From NCBI RefSeq assembly GCF_045862785.1, contig NZ_BQXO01000007.1:1-64000 (forward strand): 64,000 bases of DNA, read 5' to 3'. This stretch comes from Furfurilactobacillus curtus (GTDB taxonomy: Bacteria; Bacillota; Bacilli; Lactobacillales; Lactobacillaceae). This document shows, piece by piece, positions 43,381-52,283 of the stretch. The translations under genes were made by a program, and so were the position numbers. The stretch's first letter is position 1. Each line of letters opens with the position of its first letter. A model generated the notes under the pieces. It did no database searches. It was not told the DNA's origin and was given only the letters and a program-made list of their open reading frames with translations.

Positions 43381-45456
43381 ATGGATAAAATGCCGAAAGA
43401 CCATGAAATGTCAGGAATGGACATGTCGATGGATCACCATAATATGGACGACCAGATGGACATGCCCATGGGCGACCACGGTATGATGCACATGGGCAAT
43501 TTGCGCCGTAAGTTCTGGATTTCTTTAGTACTTACATTGCCAATTATTGTGATGACGCCAATGATGGGCCTTAAACTGCCTTTTCAAGTCACCTTTTGGG
43601 GGAGTGATTGGCTCGTTGCGATTATTGGAACGATTCTTTTCATTTACGGAGGATCGCCGTTTTTCTCTGGCGCTAAGGCAGAGTTAAAAGAGCGCAAACC
43701 AGCGATGATGTCGTTGATTGCAATGGGGATTTCGGTGGCCTACATCTACAGTATTTATGCCGTCATTGCCAACGATCTCTTTCACGTTCGTCCAATGGTC
43801 ACAAATTTCTTTTGGGAACTAGCCACGTTAATTGTGATTATGTTGCTTGGTCATCGTATTGAAATGAATGCTGTGATGAATGCTGGCTCAGCAGTCGATT
43901 CGCTGGCTAAATTACTTCCCGATGTTGCCCATAAAGTGGTTGATGGGCAATTACAAGACGTCAAGGTTGCTGACTTAGTCGAGGGAGATCAAGTTTCAGT
44001 TAGGGCTGGTGAACAAATTCCGGCTGATGGTGTTTTGATCAAGGGGAGTACGTCAGTTAATGAGGCGATGGTAACTGGTGAATCCAAACAAGTGACGAAA
44101 CAAGCTGATGATTCAGTGATCGGTGGTGCCATCAATGGGGATGGGACATTTGAAATGCGTGTCACTGGTACGGGTGCTTCGGGATATTTAGCGCAAGTGG
44201 CTAATTTAGTGACGAATGCTCAACAGTCGAAGTCGCAACAAGAAAATATGGCCGATCGCGTGGCGGGGACCCTCTTTTATGCGGCGTTATCTGTGGCCAT
44301 TGTAGCCTTTGTTACTTGGTTAGTTGTTGGTAATTTGCCATTGGCATTATCAGTAGCCGTGACAGTTTTAGTGATCGCTTGTCCGCACGCCTTGGGGTTA
44401 GCGATTCCGTTGGTAGTTGCCCGGAGTACATCTATCGCTGCCCGTAATGGCCTGTTGATTCGCAATCGAGATGCCCTCGAGCGGGTCAAGACCCTAAAGT
44501 TTGCGCTAATGGATAAGACCGGAACCTTAACTGAAGGCGATTTTAAAGTTAATGCTGTCGGGAGTTATGATGATCAGCGATCTGAAGATCAGGTTTTAGC
44601 GCTGTTAGCTGGCTTGGAGTCCGGCTCTAGCCATCCATTGGCGGTGGGCATTTTACGTGCGGCAAAAGCCCAGAATGTGACACCGGCTACTATTAATGAT
44701 GTGACCCAGATCACTGGTGCTGGTTTGTCAGGCACTTGGCAAGGTCAGTCGATCCAGCTTGTTTCGGCGGCCTATTTAACGAAACAACAGATCACCTTCG
44801 ATCAACAGCAATTTGATTCGTTAGCGAGTGCGGGTAATTCAGTTAGCTATTTAACCATCAATGGCCAATTGGCAGGCTATGTGGCGCAGGGTGATGAATT
44901 AAAGCCGGCCGCTCAAGAACTAATTGCAACTTTGAAACAACAGAATATTACCCCAGTAATGTTGACTGGTGACAATCAGCAAACTGCCGCCAAAGTTGCG
45001 GCTCAATTGGGGATTGAAGAGCTACATGCCCAATTATTGCCTGAAGATAAAGAAAAATATGTTCGTGAATACCAGCAACGTGGCGCAGTGATGATGATTG
45101 GCGACGGTGTCAACGATGCGCCAAGCTTGGCACGAGCAGAAGTCGGCATTGCGATCGGTTCAGGAACCGACGTTGCGATTGATTCAGCTGATGTTGTTTT
45201 AGTCAGGAGCGATCCACATGATGTCGTGGAATTTTTGGAGCTGGCCCGCAAGACGACTGGCAAGATGACCCAAAACCTTTGGTGGGGCGCTGGATACAAT
45301 ATTTTAGCGATTCCTTTAGCCGCTGGAATTCTTGCGCCACTTGGTTTTATGCTTGATCCGATGGTTGGGGCGATTTTAATGTCGTTAAGCACGGTAATCG
45401 TGGCAATTAACGCGATGACCTTGAACATCAAGCAACCAATGGAAAATCAAGCTTAG
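43381..45456 (+). CDS. copB: CopB-type copper-exporting P1B ATPase
   Basis: 691 residues. The N-terminus (1-40) is a Met/His/Asp-rich metal-binding tail (MDMSMDHHNMDDQMDMPMGDH) rather than a CxxC domain. The membrane metal site is CPH (IACPHALGLA), the CopB signature. The phosphorylation site is DKTGTLTEG, the nucleotide-binding SSHPLA follows, and the hinge is GDGVNDAPS. Eight membrane segments are expected. It pumps copper (or silver) out using ATP. ATG 43381 follows GGGAGG by seven bases. It is controlled by CopY through two cop boxes. Confidence 0.95.
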   Translation: MDKMPKDHEMSGMDMSMDHHNMDDQMDMPMGDHGMMHMGNLRRKFWISLVLTLPIIVMTPMMGLKLPFQVTFWGSDWLVAIIGTILFIYGGSPFFSGAKAELKERKPAMMSLIAMGISVAYIYSIYAVIANDLFHVRPMVTNFFWELATLIVIMLLGHRIEMNAVMNAGSAVDSLAKLLPDVAHKVVDGQLQDVKVADLVEGDQVSVRAGEQIPADGVLIKGSTSVNEAMVTGESKQVTKQADDSVIGGAINGDGTFEMRVTGTGASGYLAQVANLVTNAQQSKSQQENMADRVAGTLFYAALSVAIVAFVTWLVVGNLPLALSVAVTVLVIACPHALGLAIPLVVARSTSIAARNGLLIRNRDALERVKTLKFALMDKTGTLTEGDFKVNAVGSYDDQRSEDQVLALLAGLESGSSHPLAVGILRAAKAQNVTPATINDVTQITGAGLSGTWQGQSIQLVSAAYLTKQQITFDQQQFDSLASAGNSVSYLTINGQLAGYVAQGDELKPAAQELIATLKQQNITPVMLTGDNQQTAAKVAAQLGIEELHAQLLPEDKEKYVREYQQRGAVMMIGDGVNDAPSLARAEVGIAIGSGTDVAIDSADVVLVRSDPHDVVEFLELARKTTGKMTQNLWWGAGYNILAIPLAAGILAPLGFMLDPMVGAILMSLSTVIVAINAMTLNIKQPMENQA

Positions 45457-45470
45457 AAATGATAGGACGG

Positions 45471-45639
45471 AGAGCGGGACACAAGTCGGTAAGTGAGGAG
45501 CACTAAGGTCGAACTACGAATGATAATGGTTTATTCATTGTCTGCAGTTTGCTTTTAGGTGGAATCACTTGACTTATGTCCCGCTTTTTGGCTGTTTAGG
45601 TTGGAAATTAAATTCATATTTTAGTTTTGTCCCAGACTC
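45471..45639 (+). repeat. Dispersed long-hairpin element, copy D
   Basis: Core 45474-45584 from GCGGGACACAAGTC to GACTTATGTCCCGC. The tail ends TTTTGTCCCAGACTC at 45638. A second degenerate tail-like sequence (ATTTAACTTGAAAATAGAATTC) follows to about 45700. It lies between convergent copB and DUF805 genes. Confidence 0.88.
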
Positions 45640-45712
45640 GTCGTTTTGATTATTTAACTTGAAAATAGAATTCAGATTTTGCGCTGGTCCTAACTTTTTG
45701 TGTTTAAGTTTG

Positions 45713-46291
45713 TCAATTTTGTGGGTTAGTGGAACTTGTTGTAAAGCGGTTTGGCTGTTTGCCCCGTTTAGCTAATAAAATTAGTTCGATTAATTGAACT
45801 AGGAGAAAAACGCTAGCTGCGATCAAAATTGTCATCATATTATAAGTGGCTGCGGTCATCTGCTTTTGCTTAATGTGTTCAATTACCTGAATGAGCTTAA
45901 AGATGATGACACTTGTGATTAGAAAGCGACTAGTCCAAAAAGCAATTGGCCAGCCGGCGGACCAATTAAAGTCGTGGAAACGTCGAATGGTTAAGGCTAA
46001 CTTAGGGATAAGTGTTACGAGTAAGAATAAGAGTGCTATCCCTAAAAAAGCATTTGTAATCACGCTGTTATCACCGCCAGCAAATAGCCAGTGGTTAAGG
46101 TGAGGGTTGCCGGTCCCAATACGAGCGGTCGGATGTTGCTTATAATCAAAGGCACGTATATTTTGGGGAATCTGTAATAAGAGTTCAATTGCTAAGTTAA
46201 TCAAAAAAACGCGCCAAAATTCACCACGACTTGTAGTCCCTGAGAATTTGAACGCATGCTGCCAAAATCGTTTATAATCCGTGATCCACAT
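45713..46291 (-). CDS. DUF805 membrane protein
   Basis: About 192 residues. The WQHAFKFSGTTSRGEFWRVFLINL start and the ALTIRRFHDFNWSAGW segment are the DUF805 signature, with four membrane segments. Function unknown. ATG 46291 lies eight bases after AGGGGG; the upstream start at 46315 would place the ribosome binding site inside the gene. Confidence 0.85.
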   Translation of the reverse strand: MWITDYKRFWQHAFKFSGTTSRGEFWRVFLINLAIELLLQIPQNIRAFDYKQHPTARIGTGNPHLNHWLFAGGDNSVITNAFLGIALLFLLVTLIPKLALTIRRFHDFNWSAGWPIAFWTSRFLITSVIIFKLIQVIEHIKQKQMTAATYNMMTILIAASVFLLVQLIELILLAKRGKQPNRFTTSSTNPQN

Positions 46292-46426
46292 GTTAATTTC
46301 CCCCTCTAATGGCATGCAGAAATTATACCATGAGGTGAAATCAGCAATGGTTAATCCTTCCTTAAGGCGGTGAGATTAGTATAATGGGTTATATTAATTA
46401 ATGGGGGAAGAAAGAGGGCCAATTTA

Positions 46427-46942
46427 ATGCAATTTGAACGTTATCATCCAATCATGACCGCACATTACGTGCTGGACTGGTTGACGATGTACAAGGTTAA
46501 GGACATCTTCGCACTTCGGCATGACGAGACAGTGGCTGCCATGATTGGCCGCAATGTGGACGCGGATTTAATGACTACGACGACTTACGTTAACCGAACA
46601 ATGAGTCAAGTAATGAATAATGAGGCTTTAATTTGGGGCATTGGGGACAAACTAACTCAGCAATATTTAGGCACATTTAGTTTCCTTCATTTTGACACAA
46701 ATAGGACTGTCGCCGAGATACAGTTTGAATTATTACCTGTGATTCAACAACATGGTGTGATGACTGAAGTCTTAACCCATATGATGTCATTTGCGTTTGA
46801 CGAATTGAACTTAAAACGCTTACTGGCAAATGTTAGTGAGGAAAATCGTGCTGCTTCAGATTTATTAATTGCGCAGGGGTTCAGTGCTGTTGACCACGTC
46901 GGTCGTGTACTGGTTTATGAGTTAATTGCTGACCAACGATAG
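46427..46942 (+). CDS. GNAT-family N-acetyltransferase (RimJ/RimL-like)
   Basis: 171 residues. The GNAT fold is recognisable by WGIGDKLTQQYLGTFSFLHF (strands 2-3), VAEIQFELLPVIQQHGVMTEVLTHMMSFAF (strand 4 and acetyl-CoA-binding helix, although the Q/RxxGxG loop is altered to QQHGVM) and LKRLLANVSEENRAASDLLIAQGF. The latter is typical of ribosomal-protein or small-molecule acetyltransferases. The substrate is unknown. GAAAGAGGG precedes ATG 46427. Confidence 0.82.
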   Translation: MQFERYHPIMTAHYVLDWLTMYKVKDIFALRHDETVAAMIGRNVDADLMTTTTYVNRTMSQVMNNEALIWGIGDKLTQQYLGTFSFLHFDTNRTVAEIQFELLPVIQQHGVMTEVLTHMMSFAFDELNLKRLLANVSEENRAASDLLIAQGFSAVDHVGRVLVYELIADQR

Positions 46943-47167
46943 TTCAAAGTGAAGCAGCCGTCTAAAGGGATAGATTAACTAACGAGATGATTTGCGTGTT
47001 GATTAATGCTTGAACATTAGTTATTGGGATAAATTGAAAGATGGACATAACCTGCCGGTGGGTTTAATCTTTCACTGAAAAGGGCTAGACTGAAGTCAGC
47101 GAGCTTTACACCGAGCCAATCACTTAGCGACGCCCGTTGTTGATTCATTACAAAAGAGGCGATAACA

Positions 47168-47311
47168 ATGGCTAAATTGAGTAAGGAAGAACGGAAAGCG
47201 TTGATCGAAAAAGCAGAAGAAGACCGTGCTAAGAACCCTAAGCCAGCTAACAAAGTGTCCGGGTTTGCCACGATTGATGCAGATGCCCAAAAGCTAGAAG
47301 ACGAGAATTAA
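47168..47311 (+). CDS. Small charged hypothetical protein (47 aa)
   Basis: A short protein starting MAKLSKEERKALIEKAEED, with a Lys/Pro-rich middle (RAKNPKPANKVSGF) and an acidic end (AQKLEDEN). AGAGG lies eight bases before ATG 47168, and a strong terminator starts 16 bp after the stop, so it looks like a complete single-gene unit. No family was recognised. The preceding 225 bp contain a stem GAAAGAT/ATCTTTC but no gene. Confidence 0.7.
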   Translation: MAKLSKEERKALIEKAEEDRAKNPKPANKVSGFATIDADAQKLEDEN

Positions 47312-47326
47312 TTAATTCTCGTGGAT

Positions 47327-47386
47327 AAAAACATCACGGACTTGAGTACTCATTATGAGTGACTGCTTGCCCGTGATGTTTTTTAG
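47327..47386 (+). terminator. Terminator of the small charged protein gene
   Basis: AAAACATCACGG pairs with CCGTGATGTTTT, and a second inner hairpin ACTCATTATGAGT sits in the loop. A T tract follows. Confidence 0.88.
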
Positions 47387-47496
47387 TTTACTTTGTTTTT
47401 CAAGCCGCACTCATGTGCTGAGCTTTTCTTCGCTCATTGACGCAAAAATGCGTATACTGACGGTAAGCAACTTACCTGAAGTGGAGGTTATTGATC

Positions 47497-48960
47497 ATGG
47501 TATGGGATGCAATTGCGTTAGCACAACAGGTTCGCCAAGGCGATGTCACCAGTGAAGAACTTGTTCACCAGGCTTTTGCGCGCATTGACGCGGGTAACGA
47601 CCAGTTAAATGCGGTTGTTTCAACGCGGCGAGAAGCGGCCTTAGCAGAAGCCCATCAGCTAATTGACACGGGCCAGCCCTTTTTAGGAGTGCCCTTATTA
47701 CTTAAGGATTTGGGTCAAAATTTAAAAGGTGAGCCAGCAACATTGAGTTCGCGACTTTTTAAAGACGAAGTCGCCGGTGAAACAGACAACTTCGTGGCTG
47801 CACTTCAAGCAGCCGGTTTCATTATTATCGGTCAGACTAATGCTCCTGAATTCGGGTTTAAGAACATTACTGATCCAGTTCTTTATGGTAAAACAGCGAA
47901 TGTTTGGGATCATGAGCGATATTCAGGTGGCTCATCAGGTGGCGCGGCAACAAGTGTCGCAGCTGGGTTCGTGCCAGTAGCTGCTGGCAACGATGGTGGT
48001 GGTTCAATTCGAATCCCCGCCTCATTTTCTGGCCTAATCGGATTAAAACCAACGCGTGGTCGGGTTCCAGTTGGGCCAACGGGTTGGCGAGGTTGGGGTG
48101 GGGCATCCATTAATTTTGCTTTGACTCGTTCTATTCGCGACACGGCGACATTATTGGATTGGCTACAAACGTATCAACCAGCCGCGCCATTTTCGACACC
48201 CATCAACTTGCAAGGATTCAACGATCAGTTATGGGACCAACCCCATGAACTGACGATTGCCTATTCGACCAAATCACCAGTAGGCACGCCTGTATCGAGT
48301 GATGCTGTTAAAGCTGTGGAAGATGCAGTTATCTTTTTAAAACAGCAAGGTTATCATGTTGTGGAACAAGCAAATCCATTAGATGGCTTGGCATTAATGC
48401 GTTCTTATTATCAAATGAATGGTGCAGAGACAGCTGCAATGTTTGATGAAGTTAGTCAGGCGCTAGGTCGACCACTCGTGATGGATGATATGGAACGACT
48501 AACATGGTTGATTTATCAGGCCGGTTTGGGCGTAACTGGCGCCCAATATAGTGCAGCAATTAGTCTATGGGATGCAGCAAGTGCGCAAATGGACGTGTTT
48601 CATGATACGTATGATTTATACCTCACGCCAACTACTGCACACCCGGCGCCGCGTTTGGACAATCCACTAGTCGATCCAGATATTGACGCCCAGATTGATC
48701 AGGTTGCCCAATTGGCACCAGCCGATCGATTACAGTTGTTATGGGATTATTTCGAACAAGAATTGACCCAATCGCCGTTTACCCAACAAGCAAATCTGAC
48801 CGGTCAGCCAGCGATTAGTTTACCCACACTGCTGACAGAGAAGAATTTGCCATTAGGAATTCAATTCACCGCCCGTAAAGGTGAAGAACTAACCTTGTTG
48901 CGAATCGGGCGTTTATTTGAACAAAATAACCTATTACATTTGCCAAAAATTAATGATTAA
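47497..48960 (+). CDS. Amidase (amidase signature family)
   Basis: 487 residues. The Ser-cisSer-Lys triad is visible: Lys in GVPLLLKDLGQN near residue 75 and the Gly/Ser-rich GGSSGGAATSVAAGFVPVA with NDGGGSIRIPASFSG. LKPTRGRVP follows as usual. It hydrolyses an amide to acid and ammonia; glutamyl-tRNA amidotransferase subunit A is unlikely as no gatC or gatB is adjacent. GGAGG at 47483-47487 points to ATG 47497 rather than the TTG at 47491. The flavoprotein gene follows after 16 bp. Confidence 0.92.
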   Translation: MVWDAIALAQQVRQGDVTSEELVHQAFARIDAGNDQLNAVVSTRREAALAEAHQLIDTGQPFLGVPLLLKDLGQNLKGEPATLSSRLFKDEVAGETDNFVAALQAAGFIIIGQTNAPEFGFKNITDPVLYGKTANVWDHERYSGGSSGGAATSVAAGFVPVAAGNDGGGSIRIPASFSGLIGLKPTRGRVPVGPTGWRGWGGASINFALTRSIRDTATLLDWLQTYQPAAPFSTPINLQGFNDQLWDQPHELTIAYSTKSPVGTPVSSDAVKAVEDAVIFLKQQGYHVVEQANPLDGLALMRSYYQMNGAETAAMFDEVSQALGRPLVMDDMERLTWLIYQAGLGVTGAQYSAAISLWDAASAQMDVFHDTYDLYLTPTTAHPAPRLDNPLVDPDIDAQIDQVAQLAPADRLQLLWDYFEQELTQSPFTQQANLTGQPAISLPTLLTEKNLPLGIQFTARKGEELTLLRIGRLFEQNNLLHLPKIND

Positions 48961-48976
48961 GTAGAAAGAGACGATC

Positions 48977-49975
48977 ATGGCTGAGCAGAATTATGACTTA
49001 ACGATCATTGGTGGCGGCCCAGTAGGGTTATTCGCCGCTTTTTATGCTGGTTTACAAGAATTACACACCCAAGTCTTGGAAAGTTTACCAGACGTAGGGG
49101 GGCAAGTAAGTGCGTTATATCCAGAAAAGAAAATCTTAGATGTTGCGGGTTTTAGCGGCATCAGCGGGCAAGAATTGGTTGATCGCTTGCGTGAACAAAT
49201 GACTTTATTTCCGGTAACGGTCAAAACGAGTCAGACTGTCGCTAACATTAGTGGGCAGTTGGGTGATTTTACTATCACGACTAATGGTGGCGTGACACAC
49301 AGTAAAGCCATTCTTATTACCACTGGTAACGGCGCCTTTACACCGCGTAAACTAGCTGTTGAAAATGCGGCATCGTTTGAAAACGAACATTTATGGTACT
49401 TTTTACCGAAGCTAGCTCATTTCGCGAATCATGACGTCATGGTCGCTGGTGGCGGGGATGCGGCTATTGATATTGCCTTGATGATTGAACCGGTGGCCAA
49501 GCATGTCTACTTGATGCATCGGCGTAATGAATTTAGAGCATTGCCACATAGCGTCACCAGCTTGAATACTTCCAGCGTTGAGCAAATGACACCGTATCTA
49601 GCTCAAGGATTAGCGGCCACGAGTGATGGGCGGCTGGACGTCGACTTGAAAGAAATGAAAACGGATCATCATCGTACCATCACGGTTGATGATTTAGTCG
49701 TCAATTTCGGTGTTATTTCTGATCATGCGGTGTTTGAAAATTGGGAGCTACAGTTTGAACAAAAGCACCAACAAATCGCCGTAGATTCCACCATGCAAAC
49801 TAGTGTTGCTGGTGTCTATGGGGCCGGAGATGCAATTAACTATTCAGGTAAAGTGGCCCTGATTGCGACTGGTTTTGGTGAAGCTGCCACAGCTGTCCAC
49901 AGCGCAGCCTTTGCTATTGATCCACATCATCATGGACCAGTTCACAGCACCTCGGTTCATTTGCCAGACAAATAG
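48977..49975 (+). CDS. Ferredoxin/flavodoxin-NADP reductase, TrxR-like type
   Basis: 332 residues. FAD-binding IGGGPVGLFAAFYAG at the N-terminus, VLESLPDVGGQVSALYPEKKI, the NADPH-binding VAGGGDAAIDIAL with HRRNEFRA, and the C-terminal GVYGAGDAINYSGKVALIATGFGEA. The CxxC redox pair of thioredoxin reductase is absent, which is the mark of the type 2 ferredoxin-NADP reductases of Firmicutes. It passes electrons between NADPH and a small carrier. AGAAAGAGA precedes ATG 48977. Probably co-transcribed with the amidase. Confidence 0.92.
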   Translation: MAEQNYDLTIIGGGPVGLFAAFYAGLQELHTQVLESLPDVGGQVSALYPEKKILDVAGFSGISGQELVDRLREQMTLFPVTVKTSQTVANISGQLGDFTITTNGGVTHSKAILITTGNGAFTPRKLAVENAASFENEHLWYFLPKLAHFANHDVMVAGGGDAAIDIALMIEPVAKHVYLMHRRNEFRALPHSVTSLNTSSVEQMTPYLAQGLAATSDGRLDVDLKEMKTDHHRTITVDDLVVNFGVISDHAVFENWELQFEQKHQQIAVDSTMQTSVAGVYGAGDAINYSGKVALIATGFGEAATAVHSAAFAIDPHHHGPVHSTSVHLPDK

Positions 49976-50023
49976 ATGAGCGCAGGGCTCGGATCAATCT
50001 GGACTAAGCTCCCCGTATTTTGA

Positions 50024-51169
50024 TTATTGATGTAACTGGGGTTCTCGGCTAAGGATGTAGACCAGTAAGCCAAGGGTACTTAAACCGATTTGTCCGATTG
50101 GAGCTAATTTAGCGCCAATCAGCAAGCACATCAGGACGCCACCTTGCCACAATAAAGCCTTTGCTGACTTTAGTTGCCAGTTATTCCAATTTGCTAGTCC
50201 TTGGAGCAGTAGAAATGTCATCACAGCAAAAATGCTAAACCAAATTTGGATGCCAGAATGATGTGGCTCAGGCAGATAACTTAAACTAAAGATGAGTCCT
50301 GTTAGGACGAATAACCAGAGAGTATGGAGTAGTCGAAATAAGAGTAGTGGCAGGTAGCTATGTCCATGAATGTGCAAGTTGTCCATCAACATGTAGTAGA
50401 GCCACCAGATGGCAACGACGAACAGCAGACTGATACAGAAGAGTAGAATGGTTTTCATAGTTGTTTCTTCAATACCATGGTCAATCAAATCGGCAAGTGC
50501 TTCCCCCAAAATGATCATCGTGAATTGACCAAAACGCTCCAATAAAGACGCTGAAATTTCAAAGGGAAGTTGACGTTTTATCGATTCGCGATCAAATCGC
50601 CGCCGCGTGAAAAAAGGCGTACCAAAATCAATGATAAAAACGCTCCATAAAATGGCAACTGACACCGTGGGGTTAGCGACGATTATTGCAATAATGAGGA
50701 GTATGCCAGCGCCACAGTAATATCTGACATAGGGCCAAGAGGTGACTCGATGATCAGGATCAAAATGCCCGGTGGACCACCAAATATAAGTAATAAGTGT
50801 CTGAACGACCAAATAAGTCCATAGAAATCCGGTCCAATGATTTATGAAAATAGCAGGTAGAAATACTGCGACCAGGCTAATTGCGAGCACCTGACTGAGC
50901 AGTAAGACCGTGGTTCTGAGACTATCATCGCCATGCAAATCATAATACCAAGCGATGTTTAGCCAACTATTAAAAATCAGCATGAAGGCTAGGGTAAAAG
51001 TCATAACGCCACTGAGAGTCCAATGGGTGGCGAAATTCACGGTGATTAGATGAATAATGGCCACATAGGCTAAATCGGAAAATAACTCTAACCAAGAGAT
51101 TTTACGATCACGAATTTGATGAGTGACTTTGCGCGGCGCGCGCCACCATTGAAAGAATGAATTTTGCAT
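50024..51169 (-). CDS. ltrA: Low-temperature-requirement A (LtrA) family protein
   Basis: 381 residues with about ten membrane segments. ISWLELFSDLAYVAIIHLI near the N-terminus, the central RFDRESIKRQLPFEISASLLERFGQFTMIILGEAL and the following segments are the LtrA family signatures. The name comes from a Listeria locus needed for growth in the cold; the biochemical role is unknown. AAGGA lies ten bases before ATG 51169. It is transcribed divergently from signal peptidase. Confidence 0.88.
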   Translation of the reverse strand: MQNSFFQWWRAPRKVTHQIRDRKISWLELFSDLAYVAIIHLITVNFATHWTLSGVMTFTLAFMLIFNSWLNIAWYYDLHGDDSLRTTVLLLSQVLAISLVAVFLPAIFINHWTGFLWTYLVVQTLITYIWWSTGHFDPDHRVTSWPYVRYYCGAGILLIIAIIVANPTVSVAILWSVFIIDFGTPFFTRRRFDRESIKRQLPFEISASLLERFGQFTMIILGEALADLIDHGIEETTMKTILLFCISLLFVVAIWWLYYMLMDNLHIHGHSYLPLLLFRLLHTLWLFVLTGLIFSLSYLPEPHHSGIQIWFSIFAVMTFLLLQGLANWNNWQLKSAKALLWQGGVLMCLLIGAKLAPIGQIGLSTLGLLVYILSREPQLHQ

Positions 51170-51351
51170 TGATTATGGGTCCTTTTAAAAAGTTTGAAGT
51201 AAAATGGTGGGATTTATAATGATAGTTAAAATTTACCGCGATTTTGAGGATAAAACTACGCTAATGTACAAAAAATCGTTATAATCAAACACGTGATGGG
51301 TGCGTCATTAATTTCAGCATTGATCACACTTAATTTGACATTTGAGAGGAT

Positions 51352-51966
51352 GTGCCCACCATCAAAAAAGTAATGAGTTGGATTTGGCCGGTTGTGATCG
51401 GGGTGTTAATCGCCTTCCTTGTACAGTGGTTGTTTGTGGCCCACGTGCGGGTTGACGGTCCATCAATGGAGCCAAATCTACAAAATAACGAAAAGGTTTG
51501 GGCGTTTAAAATGGCGCCAATTCGTCGTGATCGAGTGATTGTCTTCAACGCGTACGGTGTTGATCCACAAGCGACCGACCACAACATTAAGTATGTTAAG
51601 CGGGTGATCGGACTGCCTGGCGATGAAATTGACTATCATGCTGATGGTAAGTTATATATCAATGGGAAATACGTCGCTCAAAACTATATTACTAAGCAGC
51701 AACGGATCGCAGGAACCTTAAGCCCATTACCTCATTCAGGTAGCAAGTATCAAGGCTTTACGCTAAACAGCTTAAGCTATGATCAGAATTGGACGAAAAA
51801 TGCCGGTAAAAAGCGGGTGCCTAAGGGAATGTACTTTGTTTTAGGTGATAATCGGGCTGTTTCAAATGACAGTCGCTATTACGGGTTTGTTCCGAAAAGC
51901 AAAGTTGTGGGCGTTGTGAAGGCTTATCCATGGGCAGCACATCATGAAGAAATTAATGTGAAATGA
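51352..51966 (+). CDS. lepB: Signal peptidase I
   Basis: 204 residues. One N-terminal membrane segment (WPVVIGVLIAFLVQWLFV) is followed by box B GPSMEPNL with the catalytic Ser, box D KRVIGLPGDEI with the general-base Lys, and box E GDNRAVSNDSR. It cleaves leader peptides of secreted proteins at the outer face of the membrane. The start is unclear: GTG 51352 is very close to GAGAGG, while ATG 51373 in the same frame overlaps the stop of an eight-codon out-of-frame ORF starting at ATG 51350. The membrane segment is complete either way. Confidence 0.92.
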   Translation: MPTIKKVMSWIWPVVIGVLIAFLVQWLFVAHVRVDGPSMEPNLQNNEKVWAFKMAPIRRDRVIVFNAYGVDPQATDHNIKYVKRVIGLPGDEIDYHADGKLYINGKYVAQNYITKQQRIAGTLSPLPHSGSKYQGFTLNSLSYDQNWTKNAGKKRVPKGMYFVLGDNRAVSNDSRYYGFVPKSKVVGVVKAYPWAAHHEEINVK

Positions 51967-51980
51967 ATTTTTTAAAAACG

Positions 51981-52100
51981 AGAGCGGGATATAAGCCGGT
52001 AAGTGACGAGTATTAAGGGTGCACTTACTTGACTTAGGTCCCGCTTTTTTGCTATTTAGGCTAGAAGTGAAATTTAGATTTTGGCTTTTTTTCAGCTCCA
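51981..52100 (+). repeat. Dispersed long-hairpin element, copy E (internally deleted)
   Basis: AGAGCGGGATATAAGCCGGTAAGTGACGAG begins as in the full copies, but the central hairpin is missing and it passes directly to ACTTGACTTAGGTCCCGC (core 51984-52044, about 61 bp). A tail with GCTATTTAGG follows. GCGGGAT/GTCCCGC plus a T run may serve as the lepB terminator. The 317-bp gap also holds the terminator at 52217. Confidence 0.82.
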
Positions 52101-52216
52101 TTTTTGAGTGCCATTTTTGTCTAAATGTGAGGCAGACGCCTCTGAACACCAGCTGGCTGGCAGCAAGCAATTAATGCCTAACAAAAGGGAATTACATTTT
52201 ATCTGCAGAACCAGGA

Positions 52217-52265
52217 AAACAAACAAGCTCGCTTCCACGTTAATGGAAACGAGCTTGTTTTCTTC
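52217..52265. terminator. Terminator of the LTA synthase gene
   Basis: AAACAAGCTCG and CGAGCTTGTTT form the main stem, with a TTCC/GGAA inner part and T or A tracts on both sides. Confidence 0.88.
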
Positions 52266-52283
52266 AAAAGATGATCAATGAAT

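Noticed and set aside
47017..47271. Leftward 84-codon frame opposite the small charged protein gene
   Set aside because: The rightward frame has a ribosome binding site, natural codon use and a terminator; the leftward one has none.
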